A stretch of DNA of 19,001 nt from Pseudomonadota bacterium (GCA_021845835.1 JAJZVE010000014.1:1-19001), one strand, 5' to 3'; positions 7,417 to 15,016 are shown, counted from the stretch's first letter. Notes: generated by a model not told the origin, from the letters alone. Made by a program: numbers and translations.

Positions 7417-8637
7417 ATGCTGACCCGTCGCGTCCTGCTCAGCTCAGCCGTCCTCGCCAGCCTCGCCCTGCCTGCGGTCGCGGCGCCGACCAAGCAGCGC
7501 CCCGGTGCCGTCAGGCCCGGCGCGAAGGCTGTCACCGAACCGGCGGAGCCGACCACGCCGGCGCAGACGCCGGTCGGTCCGGTCGATACCGCGGCGCGCT
7601 GGGCGATCATCATCGACTACAGCACCGGTGCCACGCTGCTCGACAAGGACGCGGACGTGCCGATGGTGCCGTCGTCGATGACCAAGCTGATGACCGCCTA
7701 CATCGTGTATGGAATGCTGAAGTCCGGCCGACTGAAGCTGGACCAGGAACTGCCGGTGAGCGAGCGCGCCTGGCGCATGGGCGGTTCCAAGATGTTCGTG
7801 CAGGTCGGCACGCAAGTGAAGGTGGAGGACCTGATCCGCGGCATGATCGTGCAGTCGGGCAACGACGCCTGCATCGTGCTGGCCGAAGGCATCTCCGGGT
7901 CGGAGGAGCAGTTCGTCGATCTGATGAACCAGAAGGCGAAGGAACTCGGCCTGACGAACAGCCATTTCCGCAATTCGACCGGCTGGCCCGACCCCGAGCA
8001 CCGCATGTCGGCGCGTGACATCGCCCTGCTGGCGAGCCGCATCATCCGCGACTTCCCCGAATTCTATAAATACGATTCGGAAAAGAGCTTCCGTTACAAC
8101 AACATCGAGCAGGGCAACCGCAACCCGCTGGTGCAGAAGGGCCTCGCCGACGGGCTGAAGACCGGGCACACGGAGGAGGGCGGCTATGGCCTCGTGGTCA
8201 GCGCCGAGCGCGGCGGGCGGCGGGTGATCGTGGTGTTGAACGGCATGTCCAGCATGCACCAGCGCGCCGAGGAGAGCGAGCGGCTGCTGGAATGGGCATT
8301 CCGCGAGTTCGAGGACGTGCGGCTGTTTTCCGCCGGCGACACGATCGAGAGCGTGCCCGTCTGGCTCGGCACCGCGCCGACGGTGCCGCTGGTGGGCGGT
8401 CGCGATCTGGTGGTGACGATGCCGCGCAACTGGCGCAGCAAGGCGAAGGTCTCGGTCGCCTACGAGGCACCGATCCGCGCGCCGGTGCAGCGCGGCACCA
8501 CGCTCGGGCATCTGGCGGTGAACGGCGACGGTGTGCCGGTGATGACGGTGCCGCTGCTGGCCGGTGCCGATGTGCCGCGGCTCGGCCTGCCGGGGCGGGC
8601 GATCGCGGTGCTGGCGCATTACGTGGTGGGCGGGTAA
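7417..8637 (+). CDS. dacA: D-alanyl-D-alanine carboxypeptidase (PBP5/6 type)
   Basis: Low-molecular-weight penicillin-binding protein that trims the terminal D-Ala from peptidoglycan pentapeptides and so limits cross-linking. It has 406 residues: a signal peptide (MLTRRVLLSSAVLASLALPAVAA), a Pro/Ala/Thr-rich spacer (24-57), the transpeptidase fold with S87-M-T-K90 (nucleophile and lysine), S147-G-N149 and K248-T-G250, then a PBP5-type C-terminal beta domain (about 300-395). The protein ends GRAIAVLAHYVVGG, shorter than a classic amphipathic membrane anchor, so attachment is doubtful. ATG 7417 is chosen over an upstream in-frame start because AGAAGGA (7402-7408) is well spaced. It follows rlpA by 31 nt. 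The dTMP kinase and holB that often follow in this lineage are absent. The number in the dac symbol is not certain. Confidence 0.95.
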   Translation: MLTRRVLLSSAVLASLALPAVAAPTKQRPGAVRPGAKAVTEPAEPTTPAQTPVGPVDTAARWAIIIDYSTGATLLDKDADVPMVPSSMTKLMTAYIVYGMLKSGRLKLDQELPVSERAWRMGGSKMFVQVGTQVKVEDLIRGMIVQSGNDACIVLAEGISGSEEQFVDLMNQKAKELGLTNSHFRNSTGWPDPEHRMSARDIALLASRIIRDFPEFYKYDSEKSFRYNNIEQGNRNPLVQKGLADGLKTGHTEEGGYGLVVSAERGGRRVIVVLNGMSSMHQRAEESERLLEWAFREFEDVRLFSAGDTIESVPVWLGTAPTVPLVGGRDLVVTMPRNWRSKAKVSVAYEAPIRAPVQRGTTLGHLAVNGDGVPVMTVPLLAGADVPRLGLPGRAIAVLAHYVVGG

Positions 8638-9042
8638 TACCGGCGCCGCTTCGCGCTGGCCCATTGTAACGTTATGCTCGTACAGGCGTGCATCCAGGCG
8701 GACGCTGTAGAACTCCGTGCGCAGGACCCGGATCAGGCCGCCATGCGGGAGGCGGGATCGCGAACCGCCGGAGCGAAGCACGCGCGCTGAGGTCCCGGAG
8801 CGCCGCCGCCCCGGTCAGCAGCCAGACTTGCAGTGCCCGCTTGTATCCGTTTGTATCCGGCGACGGCGCGAATGCACGCACGGCAACCCCGGATCAGGGG
8901 CGCCGCGCCGGGGGGCAGACCTCCGTCGACTCCTGTCGCATCGCGACCTGCCTCAGTTCAACCGACAACGCTGAACGGCCCCGGGGGCCTCGCTGTCCCA
9001 CAGACCGGAACAGCCACGATTTTCACCCTGCCAAAGCGGCGC

Positions 9043-9066
9043 TGACGTCAACTGACGATATTGACG
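9043..9066 (+). repeat. Three TGACG words spaced about one helical turn apart
   Basis: TGACG occurs at 9043-9047, 9053-9057 and 9062-9066, with steps of 10 and 9 bp on the same strand. The first is part of the palindrome TGACGTCA (9043-9050), and the last is preceded by T to give TTGACG, a -35-like hexamer. The helical phasing would suit an activator bound on one face of the DNA. This is suggestive only, since TGACG is short and the sequence GC-rich. Confidence 0.35.
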
Positions 9067-9104
9067 CGCCCCCGCATCTGTGAAAGCCTCTTCCAGAGTT
9101 CGAG

Positions 9105-9127
9105 GATAATTTCCGGAATGCGGAAAT
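9105..9127 (+). promoter_or_regulatory. Candidate operator overlapping a -10-like hexamer upstream of the redox operon
   Basis: ATTTCCG (9109-9115) and CGGAAAT (9121-9127) are a perfect 7-bp inverted repeat separated by GAATG. Allowing one bulged A on the left, the arms extend to GATA-ATTTCCG and CGGAAATATC, 10 bp each. GATAAT at 9105-9110 matches five of six bases of the sigma70 -10 box, but no good -35 lies at 17 bp. The palindrome centre is 65 bp before the start codon. A repressor or regulator dimer site over the promoter is the natural reading; no regulator gene is in the window. Confidence 0.5.
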
Positions 9128-9182
9128 ATCGGCTGGGTTTGTCGGCTTGCGCACGCGCCCCGTCGCCGAAGGTAACGTCAAC

Positions 9183-10886
9183 ATGGCTGATGTGATCGAG
9201 ACCGATGTCCTGGTGATCGGCGGCGGGGCCGCCGGTACGAACGCAGCCCTCAAGGCCGACGACCGCGGCGCCAAGGTGGCGATGGTCGTGAAAGGCCTGC
9301 TCGGCAAAAGCGGCTGTTCCATCTTCGCCAGCCACCTGCCCTATTACGATACCAGCTCCGAGCAGAAAGGTGCTGACCGGCTGCGATATGCGGTCCGGTA
9401 TTACAACCATTATCTTGCGGACCAGGATTATTGCATTCGCATGGGCGCCTACATGCGCGACGAGTTTTTTCCCGATCTGGAGCGCATCGGCGTTTACTGG
9501 CGGCGTGACACCGATGGACGTCTGATGGCGATCCAGAGCCGCACGCCGGCCCTGGTGGCGCACAAGCAGGGCGCATCGGGCCCCATCATCATGGACAAGC
9601 GCCGGCGGGAAATCTTCCGCCGCGGCATTCCGGTTCACGAGGAATGCGCGGTCACCTCCCTGATCACCGATGGCGAGCGAGTGGTCGGCGCCACGGTGCT
9701 CGACTACCGCCGCGGCAGGTTCTTCGCCATCGCAGCCAGGAGCGTCATCCTTGCCACCGGCCATTCGGATTACCTGGCAACGCGCGCGACCGGCACACGC
9801 GAGCAGTCGGCCGACGGGGTCGCCATGGCGGTGCGCGGCGGCGCCGAGCCTGCCAACCTGGAAATCCAGTGGTGGCACGCGAGCGACGTGCTCGAACCAC
9901 GTTCCTGGATGCGCTACCACCTGTATCCCAACCCGCTGCTCGGCACCCAGGAGACCTCGCGGCTCTACAATGCGGCCGGCGAGATGTTCTACGAGCAGAA
10001 GACCCACAGCCCCGGCGCTTCGGCCCCCTATACCGAGCAGATCCGCCGCCTTGCCCGCGAAGTGAAGGCGGGACGGGCGGATTGGGCCGGCGGCTACTCC
10101 TCGGGCTACGACCACATCCCGGCGGAAATCACGAAAACCTATCAGCACCAGGCGAAGATCTGGAGCAAGCTGGGCCTCGACGTGGGCAAGGACCGCATCG
10201 AATGCGGCATCACCTGGCACATGCGCCAGGGCGGCATCAACGTCGATGCCGCAAGCATGAAAACGAGCCTGCCCGGCCTCTATGTCGCCGGCGGTCTCGG
10301 CTGCCATTATCTCGGCGGCGTCGGGCCGGTCAGCTACGATGGCAAGGTGGCCGGCGAGGCCGCCGCCGAGAACGCACTGCAGGCGGCCCGCATGGCGGTG
10401 TCGGAGCGGGAAGTCGGGCGCGAGCAGCAGCGTGTGTTCGGCTTCCTGCAGGCGGCATCCGACGGCGTGCGGCCGATCCAGGCCAAGCTGCGCATCCGCG
10501 CGATCATGTGGCAGCTCGGCTACGTCAAGAACGAAGCGAAACTGCAGCAGGCACTCGCAGCGATCGCAGCGACGCGAGAGGAGATGGTGCCGCGCCTGCG
10601 CCTGCCGAGCGCGTCGCGCAACTGGAACACGGCATGGATGGACGCGCTCGATGTCTGTTCGATGCTCGACGCCTGCGAGGCGACCATCCGCTCGGCCATC
10701 AACCGCAAGGAGAGCCGGGGGCCGTTCTTTCGCGAGGACTATCCCTTCGTCGATAACGAGAACTGGCTCTGCCGCAACATGGTCAGTCGCGTCAACGGCG
10801 AGTGGCGTTCGCGCGTGGAGCCGATCCCGGTCCCGCACCTGAAGCCGGAGAAAAGCCTTGAGCCCTTCTTCGAAGCCGACTACTGA
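9183..10886 (+). CDS. Fumarate-reductase/AprA-like FAD flavoprotein subunit
   Basis: A 567-residue member of the SdhA/FrdA/AprA/NadB flavoprotein superfamily. The FAD-binding GGGAAG (13-18) follows TDVLVI. A mid-domain AARSVILATGH (185-194) and ATGTREQSADGVAMAVRGGA (202-221) follow. The C-terminal flavin loop is WHMRQGGINVD (345-355) then GLYVAGGLGCHYLGGV. Where SdhA has the SHT that binds FAD covalently, this protein has SGC (43-45), so the FAD is probably non-covalent. The segment equivalent to QFHPT...TEGxRGEGG reads QWWHASDVLEP with no RGEGG, so succinate or fumarate is unlikely as substrate. There is no Tat or Sec signal, so it acts in the cytoplasm. The ATG at 9183 follows GAAGGT with 9-nt spacing. 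It is the first gene of the unit and overlaps the next by 29 nt. The substrate is unknown. Confidence 0.85.
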   Translation: MADVIETDVLVIGGGAAGTNAALKADDRGAKVAMVVKGLLGKSGCSIFASHLPYYDTSSEQKGADRLRYAVRYYNHYLADQDYCIRMGAYMRDEFFPDLERIGVYWRRDTDGRLMAIQSRTPALVAHKQGASGPIIMDKRRREIFRRGIPVHEECAVTSLITDGERVVGATVLDYRRGRFFAIAARSVILATGHSDYLATRATGTREQSADGVAMAVRGGAEPANLEIQWWHASDVLEPRSWMRYHLYPNPLLGTQETSRLYNAAGEMFYEQKTHSPGASAPYTEQIRRLAREVKAGRADWAGGYSSGYDHIPAEITKTYQHQAKIWSKLGLDVGKDRIECGITWHMRQGGINVDAASMKTSLPGLYVAGGLGCHYLGGVGPVSYDGKVAGEAAAENALQAARMAVSEREVGREQQRVFGFLQAASDGVRPIQAKLRIRAIMWQLGYVKNEAKLQQALAAIAATREEMVPRLRLPSASRNWNTAWMDALDVCSMLDACEATIRSAINRKESRGPFFREDYPFVDNENWLCRNMVSRVNGEWRSRVEPIPVPHLKPEKSLEPFFEADY

Positions 10887-11808
10887 GCCGGGCAACATTC
10901 GGGTCCGGATCTTCCGCTTCGATCCGGAGACCGATAAGGCGCCGCGCTACGAGTCCTATGACGTGCCGCGTACCCCGCGCATGAGAATTATGGACGTACT
11001 CGATTATGTCCACGAGACCGAGGCGGTGGACTTCGGCTACCGCTGGCTGTGCGGCACGAAGAAATGCGGCACCTGTGCCGTTAACGTCAACGGCTCGCCC
11101 AAGCTCGCCTGCTGGGAGGAGGCGGAGGCGGACATGACCATCGAGCCGCTGAGCAACCTTCCGGTGGTGCGCGACCTGGTGACGTCGCGCGATCCGTTCG
11201 AGGCAACCTTGGCCAGGCTGTCGCCGCTGCTGGTGCGCAAGGAGGCGTATGCGGGGTTCCCCGAGAAGCTCTCGGCGCAGGACATGGCGCCAACCGCCCA
11301 TCTGCGCGACTGCATCCAGTGCCTGGCCTGCCAATCGGCCTGTCCGGTGCTTCAGCAGCCCGACAGCGGCTTCGCCGGCCCCGCGCTGCTGGTGGCGTTG
11401 AGCGAGTTGGCCCAGGATCCGCGCGACGGCGCCGACCGCGCGCGCCTCGCCGACGAGGAGGCGCAGGTTTTCAAGTGCGTGTCCTGCTACGAATGCGAGC
11501 GCGTGTGCCCGACCGAGATCCCGATCGTGAGCGAGGCGATCGAGCCGCTCAAGCGTCTGGCCTCCCGCGCCGGGCAGAGTGCGGGGGCGCGGCGCTCCCG
11601 CGCGTTCGTGGCCGTGGTCAAGGCGCGCGGCCATGCCAACGCCGCCCTGGTGGCGCTCAAGACCAATCGCTTCAGCCTGCACGGCCTGCGCCTCGCGCTG
11701 CGGCTGCTGCGTCGCGGCAAGCTTGATTTGGCCGACACCTTCCTCAGGCGGTCGTCGCCCGGCGCCGAGGCGATCCGCAGGACCTGCCAGTTCGATGGGG
11801 ATGCCTGA
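10858..11808 (+). CDS. SdhB/HdrC-like iron-sulfur subunit ([2Fe-2S] + two [4Fe-4S])
   Basis: Electron-transfer subunit of 316 residues. An N-terminal plant-ferredoxin-like domain has C65, C70, C73 and C85 (CGTKKCGTC...LAC) for [2Fe-2S]. The alpha-helical domain has C152, C155, C158, C162 (CIQCLACQSACP) and C207, C210, C213, C217 (CVSCYECERVCP). The second motif is a full CxxCxxCxxxCP, so two [4Fe-4S] clusters are predicted rather than the [4Fe-4S]/[3Fe-4S] pair of ordinary SdhB. The basic C-terminal tail (about 230-300) resembles HdrC/GlpC-type proteins. The start is TTG 10858, chosen because GGAG (10847-10850) is 7 nt upstream and no ATG or GTG precedes the ferredoxin fold in frame. It lies 29 nt inside the flavoprotein gene, and its stop overlaps the next start (TGATG). 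Confidence 0.88.
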   Translation: MSPSSKPTTEPGNIRVRIFRFDPETDKAPRYESYDVPRTPRMRIMDVLDYVHETEAVDFGYRWLCGTKKCGTCAVNVNGSPKLACWEEAEADMTIEPLSNLPVVRDLVTSRDPFEATLARLSPLLVRKEAYAGFPEKLSAQDMAPTAHLRDCIQCLACQSACPVLQQPDSGFAGPALLVALSELAQDPRDGADRARLADEEAQVFKCVSCYECERVCPTEIPIVSEAIEPLKRLASRAGQSAGARRSRAFVAVVKARGHANAALVALKTNRFSLHGLRLALRLLRRGKLDLADTFLRRSSPGAEAIRRTCQFDGDA

Positions 11809-12689
11809 TGAAGCGGAAATATGCATATTTTCCTGGATGCTCGGCCAAGGGGACGTGCCGCGAGCTCGACATCAGCACCCATGCGGTCGCCGGCCTGTTC
11901 GACATCGATCTGCTGGAGCTGGAAAATCCCGGCTGCTCCGGTGCCCGCGAGTTCCGCGCCAGGAGCGAATTGCTGCACCTGACGGCGAACGGCCGCATCC
12001 TGGCGCTGGCGGAGCAGTTGGGCTGCGATCTGGTGGCGGTGTGCGACACCTGCCTGCTGAACCTGACGGAGACCAACCAGCGGCTGAAGGCCGATGCCGC
12101 GGCACGCGACGCCGTCAATCGCGCCCTCGCATCCGAACGGCTGGTGTTCAAGGGCGAGCGGGAGGTCAAGCACTTCCTCTGGGTGCTGGCCGATGATCTC
12201 GACGAGCAGGAACTGCGCGAGCGGGTGGTGCGGCCTTTGCGCGGCCTCAAGGTGGCGCCGTTCTATGGTTGTCACATCCAGCGGCCGGCCACGGCTTACG
12301 GCGCAACGCCGGCCGACGCGGCACCGGCGCTCGACCGCCTCTGCCGGCTGCTGAGGGCGGAGATCGTGCAGTACCAGGGGGCCAACAAGTGCTGCGGCTT
12401 CCACGTCGTCGCCGCCGAGGAGCAGATCGCCGTGCGGATGAGCGGCGGCCACCTCACCAGCGCCAAGGATAACGGCGCGCAGTGCATCGTCACACCCTGC
12501 CCGCTGTGCCACACGGTCTTCGACGCCTACCAGCCAAGCATCGAGCGCGCATTCAATCGTGCCTACGATGTTCCTGTCCTTCATGTCTCGCAGCTTGCGG
12601 GGCTCGCCTTCGGGCTGTCCGCTGACGCGGTGTCGCTGTCGCGCCATGTGGTCGGCTGCGACAGCATCCTCGCGCATATCGGCGGCTGA
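11808..12689 (+). CDS. CCG-domain (HdrB/SdhE-like) subunit
   Basis: A 293-residue protein with two cysteine-rich CCG domains, the type found in HdrB, thiol:fumarate reductase TfrB and SdhE/MfrE. The C-terminal motif is complete: C155, C195-C196-G (KCCGF), C231 and C234 (CPLC). The N-terminal motif has C11 (PGC), C79 and C82 (CDTC), but the CCG itself reads G42-C43-S-G, so one of five ligands is missing. No transmembrane segment is visible, so the complex would be soluble or only peripherally bound. In relatives this subunit passes electrons to or from a quinone or a thiol/disulfide pair. Its start overlaps the Fe-S gene stop. The tandem order flavoprotein, Fe-S, CCG supports one three-subunit complex. 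Confidence 0.88.
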   Translation: MKRKYAYFPGCSAKGTCRELDISTHAVAGLFDIDLLELENPGCSGAREFRARSELLHLTANGRILALAEQLGCDLVAVCDTCLLNLTETNQRLKADAAARDAVNRALASERLVFKGEREVKHFLWVLADDLDEQELRERVVRPLRGLKVAPFYGCHIQRPATAYGATPADAAPALDRLCRLLRAEIVQYQGANKCCGFHVVAAEEQIAVRMSGGHLTSAKDNGAQCIVTPCPLCHTVFDAYQPSIERAFNRAYDVPVLHVSQLAGLAFGLSADAVSLSRHVVGCDSILAHIGG

Positions 12690-12740
12690 TGCGGCGCGTG
12701 TCGTTGGAGTGCAACTCTATCGAACATCGGGAACGTCAGG

Positions 12741-13838
12741 ATGACCAGGGACCATGACAGTCGAAGTGTCGGACAGCATCGCCTCTCCCGCAGATCCCTG
12801 CTGAAGGGCGCCGGCCTCGCCGCCGGCCTCGCCGCCGCCGGGGCGAGGCCCGGGACCGCTGGCGCGGCGTCGGGCAAGCAGGTGGTGGTGCGAACCGGCG
12901 GCGGCGACTACGAAGCCGCCCTGCGCAAGGCCGTCTTCGAGCCTTTCCAGGCCGAGACCGGCATCAAGGTCGTGCCGTTCGCGACCAACGTCGCCAAGGT
13001 CTTCGCCATGGTCGAGGCGCACGACATCCAGATCGATGTCGCCGATGTCGGGGAAACCACTGCGGTGTCCTTCGAAAAGCTCGGCGCCCTGGCGAAGATC
13101 GACCGCGCGCAGTTCAAGCGGACCGACCTTGCCGATATCAGCTCGGCCGAGGACTATTACGTCGGCGAGAACACCTACGCGACTGTGATGGCCTACAACA
13201 CTGCCGCACTTGGCTCAAGGCACCCGGCGAACTGGGCCGAGTTCTGGGATAGCAAGGCTTTTCCCGGCGGGCGCATGCTGGAGGACATGGCCGCCGAGTT
13301 CCCCAATCTCGAATTCGCCCTGCTGGCCGACGGCGTGCCGATGGACAGGCTCTATCCGCTCGATCTGCCGCGCGCCTTCGCCAAGCTGCGCGAGATACGG
13401 CCGCACATCACCAAGTGGTGGGATTCGGGTGCGGTCTCCGCGCAGATGCTGGCCGGCAAGCAGGTCGTCATGGGCAGCGCGTGGGCCGGCCGCATCCTTC
13501 CCCTCATCGACGCGAACGCGCCGCTCGCGATCGAGTGGAACCAGTCTTCGCGGCAGCTCGAAACGCTGTGCATCCTCAAGGGGGGACCGAATACCGAAAA
13601 CGCGCACGCCTATATCGACTTCGCCCTGCAGCCGAAGCCGCAGGCCGAGGTTGCCCGTCTCTCCGGCTACGGTCCGGTGAACCGGAAGGCGTTCGATCAT
13701 ATCGACACCAGCGTCGCCGCCAGGCTGCCGACCTCGCCCGAGCACCTGAAGATCAGCTTTCCCACCAATGCCAGGTGGTGGGTCGAGAACCGGGCCGAAG
13801 TGGCCAGCAAATGGGAGGCATTCCTCCTTGGCGAGTAG
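12741..13838 (+). CDS. Spermidine/putrescine-type ABC substrate-binding protein, Tat-exported
   Basis: Periplasmic binding protein of the PotD/PotF group (extracellular solute-binding family 1), 365 residues. The N-terminus carries a twin-arginine signal, SRRSLLKGAGLAAGLAAAG (16-34), with likely cleavage after AGA near residue 43. The mature start VVVRTGGGDYEAALRKAVFE and PFQAETGIKVVPF is typical of PotD-like proteins whose ligand is not simply assigned; relatives bind polyamines, mannopine or 2-aminoethylphosphonate. Tat export suggests folding, or possibly cofactor binding, before transport. It starts 51 nt after the CCG gene (ATG 12741) with only a weak GGGAAC purine stretch upstream, so it could be in the same transcript. 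The ligand is unknown. Confidence 0.9.
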   Translation: MTRDHDSRSVGQHRLSRRSLLKGAGLAAGLAAAGARPGTAGAASGKQVVVRTGGGDYEAALRKAVFEPFQAETGIKVVPFATNVAKVFAMVEAHDIQIDVADVGETTAVSFEKLGALAKIDRAQFKRTDLADISSAEDYYVGENTYATVMAYNTAALGSRHPANWAEFWDSKAFPGGRMLEDMAAEFPNLEFALLADGVPMDRLYPLDLPRAFAKLREIRPHITKWWDSGAVSAQMLAGKQVVMGSAWAGRILPLIDANAPLAIEWNQSSRQLETLCILKGGPNTENAHAYIDFALQPKPQAEVARLSGYGPVNRKAFDHIDTSVAARLPTSPEHLKISFPTNARWWVENRAEVASKWEAFLLGE

Positions 13839-13880
13839 CGGCCCCGCTCGCCAGCGACGCCGCACCCGCCGGGACGCGAG

Positions 13881-15008
13881 ATGAGCGGTCCGCCCCGGGA
13901 TGGTGTCGTGCGTCACGGCGCGCCGGTTCGCCTGCAGGGCCTGAACAAGACCTATGGCGAACTGGCCGTCGTGCGCGACGTGAACCTGTCCGTGGGCGCC
14001 GGCGAGTTCGTGACGCTGCTTGGCCCGAGCGGCTCGGGCAAGACGACGACGCTGATGATGATCGCCGGCTTCGTGCCCGCCTCCGACGGCGAAATCTTCA
14101 TCGACGACCGGCCGGTCGCCCGCGTGCCGCCGGAACGCCGCGAACTCGGCATGATGTTCCAGAGCTACGCGCTGTTCCCCCACATGACGGTCGCCGAGAA
14201 CATCGCCTTTCCCTTGCGGATGCGAGGCTGGCCGCGCAGCAGGATCCGGCAGAAGGTCGCGACCGCGCTCGAGATGGTCAAGCTGCCGGGCTACGATGAA
14301 CGTGCGACGCGGCAGCTCTCCGGCGGCCAGCAGCAGCGGGTCGCACTGGCACGCGCCATCGTCTTCGAACCTCGGGTGCTGCTGATGGACGAGCCGCTGG
14401 GCTCGCTCGACAAGAAGCTGCGCGAGTACATGCAGGCCGAGATCAAGCGTATACAGCAGGATCTCGATATGACCGTCATCTATGTGACGCACGATCAGGA
14501 CGAGGCGCTGACCATGTCCGACCGGATCGCGGTGATGCAGGGCGGCCGCATCCAGCAGATTGGCCGTCCGGCCGAGATATACGACGAACCCGCAAATGCC
14601 TTCGTCGCCGACTTTATCGGCGAGTCCAATTTCGTCGATGGCACGGTCATGTCCGTCGCATCCGACGGCACGATGGAGGTGAGGCATCGCAGCGGGCGCA
14701 TCTTCCGGGCCACGGGGCGCGCCGCGGCCCGGCCGGGCATGTCGGTGGTTGCGTCGATCCGTCCGGAGCGGCTCAGCCTCGGCGCGGAGACGGACACCGA
14801 TCCCGGCGTCAATCGGTGGAAGGGCCGGATCAGCGAGGTCATCTTTCTCGGCGATGCGCTGAAGGTCAGGATCGCGATCGAGGATCTCACCCTCACGATC
14901 AAGACGCTGGATCGCGACCGCGGCGCGCACGCCCGGGTCGGCGAGGAGGTCGGGGTTTGCTGGAGCCCCGCCCATACCTCCGTTCTGCGCGACTCGCCCG
15001 ATCCGTGA
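13881..15008 (+). CDS. Spermidine/putrescine-type ABC transporter ATP-binding protein (PotA-like)
   Basis: ATPase that powers the importer from the cytoplasmic side, 375 residues. Walker A GPSGSGKTT (48-56), Q-loop MMFQSYALFPHMTVAENIAF with Q94, signature LSGGQQQR (146-153), Walker B VLLMDEP with E171, D-loop GSLD and H-loop YVTHDQDEA are all present. A C-terminal TOBE-type regulatory domain (about 245-370: FIGESNFVDG, IRPERLSL, ISEVIFLGD) is typical of PotA/FbpC relatives. The gap to the binding protein is 42 nt. The ATG at 13881 follows GGGACGCGAG. Its stop overlaps an in-frame GTG of the first permease. Confidence 0.94.
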   Translation: MSGPPRDGVVRHGAPVRLQGLNKTYGELAVVRDVNLSVGAGEFVTLLGPSGSGKTTTLMMIAGFVPASDGEIFIDDRPVARVPPERRELGMMFQSYALFPHMTVAENIAFPLRMRGWPRSRIRQKVATALEMVKLPGYDERATRQLSGGQQQRVALARAIVFEPRVLLMDEPLGSLDKKLREYMQAEIKRIQQDLDMTVIYVTHDQDEALTMSDRIAVMQGGRIQQIGRPAEIYDEPANAFVADFIGESNFVDGTVMSVASDGTMEVRHRSGRIFRATGRAAARPGMSVVASIRPERLSLGAETDTDPGVNRWKGRISEVIFLGDALKVRIAIEDLTLTIKTLDRDRGAHARVGEEVGVCWSPAHTSVLRDSPDP

Positions 15009-15016
15009 CGCGGCGC

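Larger units (their letters stand above)
8638..9182. other. 545-bp intergenic region between the cell-wall block and the redox/transport unit
   Basis: No frame here gives a recognisable protein. Open frames on both strands translate to low-complexity Arg/Pro/Ala-rich sequence. Visible small structures are the near-tandem TTGTATCCGTTTGTATCC (8841-8858), an 8-bp palindrome TAACGTTA (8667-8674), a cluster of TGACG words (9043-9066) and a palindrome at 9109-9127, just before the flavoprotein gene. It is probably a junction between core chromosome and an accessory unit, with the promoter of the latter in its last 140 bp. Confidence 0.55.

Noticed and set aside
8667..8674. Palindrome TAACGTTA as a TetR-type operator
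   Set aside because: Only 8 bp, the flanks do not continue the symmetry, and no regulator or divergent gene is near.
8672..8881. A 69-codon - strand ORF in the gap after dacA
   Set aside because: Low-complexity Arg/Pro/Ala translation without a family signature or ribosome site; likely chance in GC-rich DNA.
12689..12757. A 22-codon ORF starting in the CCG gene stop (TGATG) and ending inside the binding-protein start region
   Set aside because: Too short, with no recognisable character; at most a coupling element. Its start overlap is easily chance.
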